Positions 1-5,121 of a stretch of DNA of 6,837 bases are shown in pieces. The position numbers and the translations under genes were made by a program. Below the pieces are notes generated by a model. That model was not told where the DNA came from. It did no database searches and was given only the letters and a program-made list of their open reading frames with translations. The stretch is taken from positions 1-6,837 of the forward strand of contig CAJKNM010000084.1 in assembly GCA_905201285.1 (NCBI GenBank). Direction: 5' to 3'. Positions within the stretch are counted from its first letter, which is position 1. Every line of letters begins with the position of its first letter. Origin of the DNA: an uncultured Eubacteriales bacterium. GTDB taxonomy: Bacteria > Bacillota > Clostridia > Monoglobales > Monoglobaceae.

Positions 1-33
1 CCTGATTCCGCCATGCCCACCGGGCGGCAAAGG

Positions 34-47
34 AATGAAATTTTTCG
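34..47. repeat. Left copy of a 14-bp inverted repeat shared with the right end of the window
   Basis: The 14 bases AATGAAATTTTTCG at this position occur as an exact reverse complement at 6824-6837, about 6.8 kb away and on the far side of the whole pst-pho cluster. After this block the left copy continues CGTTTTTAT and the right copy (read on the minus strand) continues TTTATCG, so the similarity stops or becomes gapped. The right copy runs to the last base of the window, so its outer limit is unknown. It may be a dispersed intergenic repeat or chance in AT-rich DNA. Confidence 0.4.
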
Positions 48-79
48 CGTTTTTATAATACCTTGCTGAAAATAACTTT

Positions 80-107
80 TTGACACGATTGTTTTTTTAA
101 GTAAATT
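80..107 (+). promoter_or_regulatory. Possible upstream basal promoter for the pst operon
   Basis: A perfect -35 hexamer TTGACA (80-85) is followed after 16 bp by TAAATT (102-107), which matches four of six positions of the TATAAT consensus. A transcript from here would start near 114, inside the TTAACAT array, so an activator bound to the array could block it. The -10 is weak and the call is tentative. The T-run at 92-98 lies in the spacer. Confidence 0.3.
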
Positions 108-113
108 CAAAGC

Positions 114-158
114 TTAACATAGAATTAACATAGAATGGCTTTCAGAATTAACATTGAA
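114..158 (+). promoter_or_regulatory. Pho-box-like array, probable PhoB/PhoP binding site upstream of pstS
   Basis: Exact TTAACAT elements lie at 114-120, 125-131 and 148-154. The first two are 11 bp apart and the third is 23 bp further on. Read as units, the array is TTAACATAGAA (114-124), TTAACATAGAA (125-135), a degenerate 12-bp TGGCTTTCAGAA (136-147) and TTAACATTGAA (148-158). The 6-mer TTAACA fits the TT(A/C/T)A(C/T)A repeat bound by PhoP in Bacillus subtilis, and the one-turn 11-bp phasing is typical of tandem OmpR-family regulator sites. The array ends 5 bp before TATAAT and covers about -62 to -18, as expected for activation. Binding by the PhoB encoded at 4438-5121 is inferred from the motif and linkage. 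Confidence 0.8.
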
Positions 159-169
159 TAAGGTATAAT
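141..169 (+). promoter_or_regulatory. Main pstS promoter with a poor -35 and a consensus -10
   Basis: A perfect -10 hexamer TATAAT lies at 164-169. The best -35 at 17-bp spacing is TTCAGA (141-146), which matches TTGACA at only four of six positions and lies within the degenerate third unit of the TTAACAT array. A strong -10 with a poor -35 covered by activator sites is the usual form of a PhoB/PhoP-dependent promoter. Transcription would start near 176, giving a leader of about 35 nt without evident structure. Confidence 0.7.
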
Positions 170-198
170 CGGCTTTGTAAATGATAAAAAAATAATTT

Positions 199-203
199 AG
201 GAG
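199..203 (+). promoter_or_regulatory. Ribosome binding site that sets the pstS start
   Basis: AGGAG at 199-203 lies 7 nt before the ATG at 211 and 10 nt before the next ATG at 214. The in-frame GTG at 205 would begin only 1 nt after this site, which is too close, so translation is assigned to 211. Confidence 0.8.
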
Positions 204-210
204 AGTGATT

Positions 211-1080
211 ATGATGAAAATGAAGTTAAAGAAAATCATAGCAACGGTAACATCAGCATTATTGGTAACGGGGGCGCTTGCAGGCTGTGGAAGCACCGAA
301 CAGGCGGCATCGGGAAGCAAGGCGGATTCAAGTGCTCAGACGCAGGGACAGGCCACAGTATCAACCGACGGTTCAACCTCGATGGAAAAGGTTATCGGAT
401 ATTTAAGCGAAGCATATATGGAGGACAATAAAAACGTAAAGGTTACATACAATCCGACCGGTTCGGGTTCGGGAATCCAGGCGGTATCAGAGGGCAGATG
501 CGACATCGGTCTTTCGAGCCGTGACTTAAAGGATGAAGAAAAGCAGACACTTGAAGGAACGGTTATAGCGATAGACGGTATCGCAATCATAGTAAACCCC
601 CAGAACAGTGTTGAGAATCTGACGGTTGACCAGATTGCAAAAATCTACACCGGTGAGGTTACCAACTGGAAGGATGTCGGCGGCTCAGACGGTCCTATAG
701 TTCTGATAGGCAGAGAGGCGGCGTCGGGCACAAGAGACGGCTTTGAGTCAATCACAAAGACAAAGGATAAGTGCAAGTACAATCAGGAACTTACCTCGAC
801 AGGCGACGTTATTCAGACTGTTGCAAGCAACCCGAATGCAATCGGATATGCTTCACTTGCGGCAGTTAAGGACACAATCAAGGTGCTCAAAGTTGAGAAT
901 GTAACACCTTCAAAAGAGACAATTCAGGACAAGTCATATAAGATTCAGAGAGACTTTGTATTCGTAACAAAGAAAGACGCTAAACTCAGCGCAGACGCTC
1001 AGAAGTTCTTTGACTATGCAACAAGCAAGGAAGCTGACGACTTAATTGAAAAGGCGGGAGCAATCCCTGTCATAAGATAA
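211..1080 (+). CDS. pstS: Phosphate ABC transporter substrate-binding lipoprotein PstS
   Basis: This is the phosphate-capturing component of the Pst transporter, anchored to the outer face of the cytoplasmic membrane. The 289-residue protein begins with a lysine-rich segment (KMKLKK, residues 3-8), a hydrophobic stretch (9-22) and a lipobox LAGC ending at Cys26, the predicted lipidation site. A Ser/Gly/Gln-rich linker (27-49) leads into the binding fold. Loops characteristic of PstS are visible: TDGSTSM (52-58), TGSGSG (83-88), CDIGLSSRDL (97-106) and ASGTRDGFE (171-179), which supply Ser, Thr, Asp and Arg side chains for phosphate in this family. The length fits the shorter PstS type of Gram-positive bacteria. 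It is the first gene of the operon, behind the Pho-box-like array, and is followed 14 nt later by pstC. A GTG at 205 in the same frame is rejected on ribosome-binding-site spacing. No truncation is seen. Confidence 0.96.
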   Translation: MMKMKLKKIIATVTSALLVTGALAGCGSTEQAASGSKADSSAQTQGQATVSTDGSTSMEKVIGYLSEAYMEDNKNVKVTYNPTGSGSGIQAVSEGRCDIGLSSRDLKDEEKQTLEGTVIAIDGIAIIVNPQNSVENLTVDQIAKIYTGEVTNWKDVGGSDGPIVLIGREAASGTRDGFESITKTKDKCKYNQELTSTGDVIQTVASNPNAIGYASLAAVKDTIKVLKVENVTPSKETIQDKSYKIQRDFVFVTKKDAKLSADAQKFFDYATSKEADDLIEKAGAIPVIR

Positions 1081-1094
1081 GGAATGAGAAATCT

Positions 1095-2039
1095 ATGAAT
1101 GACGCAATCAATTCAGCAATGAACAATTCAATCAAGGGTGCGGCCTCGCCGGCCGCCGGCGCAGGGCGCAAAGCGGCGGGAGGAGCAAAGCTTCTTGAAA
1201 AGATAATGAATGTTATTTTTACGATATGCGGACTTACGGCGCTCGCCTTTGTAATAGTTATAACAGTATTCCTGCTTGTATCGGGAATACCGGCTATAGG
1301 TCAGATAGGACTGTTTAAGTTCCTGCTCGGCCAGGAATGGCGGCCGACCGCAGCAGAACCCCTTTATGGAATACTTCCGTTCATCTCATCATCTGTTTTC
1401 GGCACCTTTGGGGCAATAATAATCGGTGTTCCTATCGGACTTTTATGCGCAATATACATATCTAAATTTGCACCGAGAGGAATAGGGGCGGTTGTACGTG
1501 ATGCGGTTCAGCTTTTGGCGGGTATTCCGTCGGTTGTGTACGGCCTTGTCGGAATGATTATTATAGTTCCGCTTGTGCGTGAGACGTTTAACCTTCCCGA
1601 CGGCGCAAACCTCTTTTCTGCGATAATCGTGCTTTCAATAATGATATTGCCGTCGGTTATAAGCGTTTCTGAGACAGCGATAAAGGCTGTTCCGAAGGAA
1701 TACGAGGAAGGCTCACTCGCCCTCGGCGCAACAAAGACGGAAACTGTGTTTAAGATTGTTGTTCCCGCCGCAAAGAGCGGAATCCTTGCTTCGGTTGTTC
1801 TCGGTATAGGAAGGGCGATAGGCGAGGCGATGGCGGTAATGATGGTATCGGGTAACGCGGCGAATATGCCTAAGCTGTTCGGAAGCGTCCGCTTCCTGAC
1901 TACGGCGGTTGCGTCAGAAATGTCATATTCGTCGGGACTTCAGAGAAAGGCACTTTTCTCAATCGCGTTGGTACTGTTTATATTCATCCTGCTTATAAAT
2001 ATGGTACTTAACTTTATTATAAAGAGAAAGAAGGATTGA
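1095..2039 (+). CDS. pstC: Phosphate ABC transporter permease PstC
   Basis: One of the two membrane subunits that form the phosphate channel. The 314-residue protein has about six hydrophobic segments, near 40-63, 93-123, 133-162, 172-193, 225-250 and 285-308. The cytoplasmic EAA loop that docks onto the ATPase is at about 202-224 (EYEEGSLALGATKTETVFKI begins it), and the PstC/PstA motif GIGRAIGEA, with Arg240 and Glu244, follows. The LLAGIPSVVYGLVGM segment (140-154) is also typical of the family. The start ATG is preceded by AAGGA at 1079-1083, which overlaps the pstS stop codon, at a long spacing of 11 nt. Translation may therefore depend partly on coupling to pstS. Residues 1-36 form a hydrophilic extension with an Ala/Gly-rich stretch encoded by unusually GC-rich DNA. 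No other start has a better binding site. Confidence 0.95.
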   Translation: MNDAINSAMNNSIKGAASPAAGAGRKAAGGAKLLEKIMNVIFTICGLTALAFVIVITVFLLVSGIPAIGQIGLFKFLLGQEWRPTAAEPLYGILPFISSSVFGTFGAIIIGVPIGLLCAIYISKFAPRGIGAVVRDAVQLLAGIPSVVYGLVGMIIIVPLVRETFNLPDGANLFSAIIVLSIMILPSVISVSETAIKAVPKEYEEGSLALGATKTETVFKIVVPAAKSGILASVVLGIGRAIGEAMAVMMVSGNAANMPKLFGSVRFLTTAVASEMSYSSGLQRKALFSIALVLFIFILLINMVLNFIIKRKKD

Positions 2040-2043
2040 GCTT

Positions 2044-2913
2044 ATGCAAAACAAGATTTCAAACAAGCGCAAGGCGGCCGACCTCGTGAAAAATGTTTTA
2101 ATGTATGCCGCAACAGGAATAATACTTCTCTTTATGGTATTTTTGATAGGTTATATATTATTCAGAGGTCTGCCGAATATCACGCTGAAGTTTTTAAGCA
2201 CAAAGCCCAGTCTTGTGCGCGATACTGTCGGAATCCTTCCGAATATTTTAAATACGCTCTATATCGTGCTTATGACGATAATAGTTGTTCTTCCTATAGG
2301 CATAGGCTCGGCTGTATATCTTAATGAATACGCCAAGAACAAGAAACTTGTCAAGATGATAGAGCTTGCAACAGAAACCCTTGCGGGTATTCCTTCAATA
2401 ATATACGGTCTTGTCGGAATGTTAATATTCGTACAATTCCTCTCTTTCGGAACAAGCCTTCTCGCCGGTGCGATGACGCTTGCTATTATGACACTTCCGA
2501 CAATTATGCGTACAGTACAGGAAAGCCTTAAAACCGTTCCCGACAGCTACCGCGAGGGTGCACTCGGCCTCGGCTCGGGCAAGTGGCATATGATAAGAAC
2601 TGTTGTTCTTCCGTCGTCAATCGACGGTATAGTGACAGGATGTATCCTGTCGATAGGCCGAATCGTCGGCGAGAGTGCGGCGCTTCTCTTCACCGCCGGA
2701 ATGGCAAACGAGATAATCGGCTTTTTCAATGCGCCGATGCCCAATAATGCCGGCTCGACACTGACGGTTGCACTTTATATGTACGCAAAGGAACGCGGTG
2801 ATTTTGACATCGCCTTTGCTATTGCCGCAATTTTGCTGGTACTGACTTTAATAATAAACTTAGCCGCGAAGCTTATGGCAGACAAATTGAAAAAAGGGGG
2901 AACAGGTAAATGA
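2044..2913 (+). CDS. pstA: Phosphate ABC transporter permease PstA
   Basis: The second channel-forming membrane subunit, paired with PstC. The 289-residue protein has a short basic N-terminus, then hydrophobic segments near 16-40, 64-93, 108-132, 138-157, 192-218 and 255-278. Family marks are ETLAGIPSIIYGLVGM (111-126), the EAA loop around 168-190 (SYREGALGLGSGKWHMIRTV begins it) and SIGRIVGESAAL (203-214), with Arg206 and Glu210 placed as in PstC. AAGGA at 2031-2035, overlapping the end of pstC, lies 8 nt before the start. Only 4 nt separate the pstC stop from this ATG, and the stop codon overlaps the pstB start as ATGA, so translational coupling through pstC-pstA-pstB is likely. The shared segments show that PstA and PstC are distant homologues, which is normal for this transporter. 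Confidence 0.95.
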   Translation: MQNKISNKRKAADLVKNVLMYAATGIILLFMVFLIGYILFRGLPNITLKFLSTKPSLVRDTVGILPNILNTLYIVLMTIIVVLPIGIGSAVYLNEYAKNKKLVKMIELATETLAGIPSIIYGLVGMLIFVQFLSFGTSLLAGAMTLAIMTLPTIMRTVQESLKTVPDSYREGALGLGSGKWHMIRTVVLPSSIDGIVTGCILSIGRIVGESAALLFTAGMANEIIGFFNAPMPNNAGSTLTVALYMYAKERGDFDIAFAIAAILLVLTLIINLAAKLMADKLKKGGTGK

Positions 2914-3668
2914 GCGAAACAGAGATAATGAAAGCGGAACACCTGAACCTGTGGTATGAGACAAACCATGCTCTAAAGGATATAAATATTCAGATACCTC
3001 AGCATAAAATTACCGCTTTAATCGGACCTTCCGGCTGTGGTAAGTCAACCTTTCTTAAAACCCTGAATCGTATGAATGATTTGGTTGAGGGATGCAGAAT
3101 TGAGGGAAAGGTCACCCTCGGTGATATTGATATTTATAAGGATATTGACGTTACTGTATTAAGAAAGCGTGTCGGTATGGTATTCCAGAAGCCGAATCCA
3201 TTCCCTATGAGTATTTATGATAACATCGCTTACGGCCCGCGTATTCACGGAATAAAGTCAAAAATCAAGCTTGACGAGATTGTTGAGCGTTCGCTTAAAC
3301 AAGCGGTGATTTGGGACGAGTGTAAGGACAGACTTAAAAAAAGCGCATTGTCTATGAGCGGCGGTCAGCAGCAGAGACTTTGTATAGCGAGGGCTCTTGC
3401 GGTTGAGCCTGAGGTCCTTTTGATGGATGAGCCGACATCGGCGCTTGACCCGATTTCGACCTCAAAGATAGAGGATTTGGCCCTTGAACTTAAGGATAAA
3501 TATACGATAGTTATGGTAACGCATAATATGCAGCAGGCAGTTCGTATTGCCGATAAGACGGCGTTCTTCCTGCTCGGTGAAATCGTTGAGTTTGACGAGA
3601 CTGAAAAGATGTTCTCGAATCCTGCTGACAAGAGAACAGAGGACTATATAACAGGGAGGTTTGGTTGA
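2910..3668 (+). CDS. pstB: Phosphate ABC transporter ATP-binding protein PstB
   Basis: The cytoplasmic ATPase that powers phosphate import through PstC-PstA. The 252-residue protein has the full set of ABC motifs: Walker A GPSGCGKST (39-47), Q-loop Gln93 in VFQKPNPFPMSIYDNIAYG (91-109), signature SMSGGQQQR (148-156), Walker B LLMDEP (170-175) with catalytic Glu174, the D-loop SALD (177-180) and switch His205 in VTHNMQQA. The QKPNPFPMSIYDN segment and the ending DYITGRFG are specific enough to name PstB rather than another importer ATPase. The signature begins with Met rather than the usual Leu before SGGQ, a mild change that should keep function. AAGGGGG at 2894-2900 lies 9 nt before the ATG. 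The gene overlaps pstA by 4 nt. Confidence 0.97.
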   Translation: MSETEIMKAEHLNLWYETNHALKDINIQIPQHKITALIGPSGCGKSTFLKTLNRMNDLVEGCRIEGKVTLGDIDIYKDIDVTVLRKRVGMVFQKPNPFPMSIYDNIAYGPRIHGIKSKIKLDEIVERSLKQAVIWDECKDRLKKSALSMSGGQQQRLCIARALAVEPEVLLMDEPTSALDPISTSKIEDLALELKDKYTIVMVTHNMQQAVRIADKTAFFLLGEIVEFDETEKMFSNPADKRTEDYITGRFG

Positions 3669-4318
3669 TGAGAAAGCATTACAACGAACAGCTGGCACAG
3701 CTCAATACCGAACTTATCACAATGGGCGCACTGTGCGAAGAAGCGATTTCGGGAGCGGCGAAGTATCTTATCGAGAACGACGAGTCGCTTAAGGAGAGAA
3801 TTTTTGAGGCTGACTCAAAGATTGACCAGAAGGAAAGAGATATTGAAACACTTTGTATGAAACTTATTCTTCAGCAACAGCCGGTCGCAAGAGACCTAAG
3901 AGTGATTTCTTCGGCACTTAAAATGATTTCGGATATGGAGCGTATAGGTGACCAGGCATCGGATATAGCCGAGATTGTTTGCTTCGTAAATCAGAGCAGT
4001 ATAGGAAGCAAGGTGCATATAGCCGATATGGCTCGTGCAACAATCAATATGGTGACAGACAGCGTGGAATCGTTTGTTAAAAACGATATTGACCTGGCAT
4101 ATGAAGTTATAAAACATGACGATGTTGTTGACGATTTGTTCATAAAGGTTAAAAATGAGCTGATTTCGGGCGTTAAAGAGGGCGCAAATGATGCGGAGGC
4201 GCTCATTGACCTTCTTATGATTGCTAAATATTTTGAGAGAATAGGCGACCATGCTGAAAATATTGCCGAATGGGTTATTTATTCAATGACAGGCAAGCAC
4301 AAGACAATTAAAGATTGA
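3668..4318 (+). CDS. phoU: Phosphate signalling regulator PhoU
   Basis: PhoU is a cytoplasmic, mostly helical protein that connects the Pst transporter to the PhoR kinase and damps the Pho response when phosphate is plentiful. The 216-residue protein has the two related three-helix halves of the family. The matching signatures are DMERIGDQASDIAE (89-102) in the first half and YFERIGDHAENIAE (188-201) in the second; their acidic residues bind metal clusters in known PhoU structures. The segment QQPVARDLRVI (70-80) is also diagnostic. GGGAGGT at 3654-3660 lies 7 nt before the ATG at 3668, which overlaps the pstB stop as TGATG. A TTG at 3665 would add one residue but sits only 4 nt from the binding site. 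It is the last gene before a probable terminator. Confidence 0.95.
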   Translation: MRKHYNEQLAQLNTELITMGALCEEAISGAAKYLIENDESLKERIFEADSKIDQKERDIETLCMKLILQQQPVARDLRVISSALKMISDMERIGDQASDIAEIVCFVNQSSIGSKVHIADMARATINMVTDSVESFVKNDIDLAYEVIKHDDVVDDLFIKVKNELISGVKEGANDAEALIDLLMIAKYFERIGDHAENIAEWVIYSMTGKHKTIKD

Positions 4319-4327
4319 TACATCCCG

Positions 4328-4353
4328 GCCTTCCCCTTTCGGGGAGGGCTTTT
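4328..4353 (+). terminator. Probable rho-independent terminator after phoU
   Basis: A 9-bp stem, GCCTTCCCC (4328-4336) with GGGGAGGGC (4341-4349), contains one G-T pair, closes a TTTC loop and is followed by only four T residues (4350-4353). It starts 9 nt after the phoU stop. The short T-run suggests incomplete termination, so some read-through into phoB-phoR is possible. Confidence 0.75.
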
Positions 4354-4364
4354 ACATAAAACTC

Positions 4365-4393
4365 TTGATTTTGTATACGGGATTTGTTATAAT
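4365..4393 (+). promoter_or_regulatory. Promoter for phoB-phoR
   Basis: TTGATT (4365-4370) and a perfect TATAAT (4388-4393) are separated by exactly 17 bp, a good vegetative promoter placed between the phoU terminator and phoB. Transcription would start near 4400. A second TATAAT at 4399-4404 has no matching -35 at normal spacing. The phoB ribosome binding site GGAGGT (4425-4430) lies 7 nt before the ATG. Confidence 0.7.
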
Positions 4394-4404
4394 TTTGTTA
4401 TAAT
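4383..4404 (+). repeat. Perfect tandem duplication of an 11-bp unit covering the -10 region
   Basis: TTTGTTATAAT occurs twice with no gap, at 4383-4393 and 4394-4404, and each copy contains TATAAT. The 11-bp period equals that of the TTAACAT array upstream of pstS, and TTGTTAT matches five of seven positions of the Escherichia coli Pho-box half-site CTGTCAT. It may therefore be a PhoB site for autoregulation, or simply a duplicated -10. Confidence 0.6.
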
Positions 4405-4437
4405 TAAAAGAGTTTTGCTTTTTCGGAGGTAAAATAT

Positions 4438-5121
4438 ATGATTTATCTTGTTGAGGATGATGACAACATCAGAAAGCTGGTTAGCTATGCTCTGACAAAG
4501 GAAGGATATGAGGTAAAAGGCTTTGACCTTCCGCATAAGTTCTGGAGCGAGCTTGATGTGCCGAACACGGATTTAATTATGCTTGATATAATGCTTCCCG
4601 AAGAGGATGGATTATCTATTTTAAAGAAACTTCGCGCCGTTTCGGATACCGAAGAACTTCCCGTAATAATGCTTACAGCTAAGGACAGTGAATATGATAA
4701 GGTCACCGGACTTGATTTGGGTGCGGACGATTATATTTCAAAACCCTTCGGAATGACCGAACTTATAGCGAGAGTTAAGGCGCTTCTCAGGCGGACGCAT
4801 CGGGTAAGAGGAAAAGTGAAGGTATATTCAATCGGGCCGCTTTATGTGAACCCCGAAAAACATATAATCAAAGTAAACGGCGAGGATGTTTCGCTGTCAT
4901 ATAAAGAGTATTCGCTCTTGTGTGTCTTGCTTGAAGCAGGCGGAAACGTGGTCTCGCGGGATGTTCTTCTCACGCGGGTATGGGGCGAGTGCTATGATGA
5001 GTCAAGAACCCTCGACGTACATATAAGAAAGCTTCGCGTCAAACTCGGCGAGGCAGGCGGCCTGATTAAGACAGTTAAAAATATCGGTTATAAAATCGGA
5101 GGCGGTGAAAATGACAAGTAA
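4438..5121 (+). CDS. phoB: Phosphate regulon response regulator PhoB (PhoP in Bacillus naming)
   Basis: A 227-residue OmpR/PhoB-family transcription factor. The N-terminal receiver (about 1-118) has the acidic pocket Asp7-Asp8, phosphoacceptor Asp50 in LIMLDIMLPEEDG, switch Thr80 in VIMLTAK, Tyr99 and Lys102 in YISKPF. The C-terminal winged-helix DNA-binding domain (about 130-222) includes SLSYKEYSLL, the recognition region SRTLDVHIRKLRVKLG and the terminal hairpin TVKNIGYKI. The assignment to phosphate control rests on its place after pst-phoU and before a PhoR-like kinase. On sequence alone it could be any OmpR-family regulator. The start is fixed by GGAGGT 7 nt upstream. The gene has its own promoter after the phoU terminator, so it can be expressed when the pst operon is off. 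Its last codons contain the phoR ribosome binding site. Confidence 0.93.
   Translation: MIYLVEDDDNIRKLVSYALTKEGYEVKGFDLPHKFWSELDVPNTDLIMLDIMLPEEDGLSILKKLRAVSDTEELPVIMLTAKDSEYDKVTGLDLGADDYISKPFGMTELIARVKALLRRTHRVRGKVKVYSIGPLYVNPEKHIIKVNGEDVSLSYKEYSLLCVLLEAGGNVVSRDVLLTRVWGECYDESRTLDVHIRKLRVKLGEAGGLIKTVKNIGYKIGGGENDK

Larger units (their letters stand above)
4358..4416. repeat. 9-bp inverted repeat bracketing the phoB promoter
   Basis: AAAACTCTT at 4358-4366 and its exact reverse complement AAGAGTTTT at 4408-4416 lie 50 bp apart centre to centre. The left arm overlaps the first two bases of the -35 and the right arm falls in the early transcribed region. It could be a pair of operator half-sites. 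It could also be chance, since the DNA is AT-rich. A transcript reading through from phoU could fold it, but the 41-nt loop makes a stable hairpin unlikely. Confidence 0.45.

Noticed and set aside
8..27. GC-rich hairpin CCGCC/GGCGG at the left edge, possibly the terminator of an upstream gene
   Set aside because: The stem is 5 bp with a 10-nt loop and no T-run follows directly; the upstream gene is not visible, so it cannot be supported.
54..59. TATAAT at 54-59 as a promoter -10
   Set aside because: No -35-like hexamer is found at 16-18 bp upstream (the region reads AGGAAT), and it is far from pstS.
205..210. GTG at 205 as the pstS start, giving a protein two residues longer
   Set aside because: It begins 1 nt after AGGAG (199-203). 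The ATG at 211 has a 7-nt spacing and gives a normal lipoprotein signal.
1056..1067. Small GGGA-GCAA-TCCC hairpin with a GNRA loop at the end of pstS, a possible processing or attenuation site
   Set aside because: The stem is only 4 bp, it lies inside coding sequence (Gly-Ala-Ile-Pro) and nothing else supports a regulatory role.
3665..3667. TTG at 3665 as the phoU start
   Set aside because: Spacing from GGGAGGT is only 4 nt and TTG is a weaker start; the adjacent ATG at 3668 has 7-nt spacing and forms the common TGATG overlap.
3896..4252. 118-codon open frame on the minus strand
   Set aside because: It lies entirely opposite phoU, whose family motifs are intact on the plus strand. The translation has no recognisable domain and I saw no good ribosome binding site.
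4351..4356. TTTACA in the tail of the phoU terminator as a Pho-box element for phoB
   Set aside because: It fits the Bacillus 6-mer but stands alone, with no partner at 11 bp, and overlaps the terminator T-run.
5105..5110. GTG at 5105 as the phoR start
   Set aside because: It lies 2 nt after GGAGG; the ATG at 5111 is 8 nt away.
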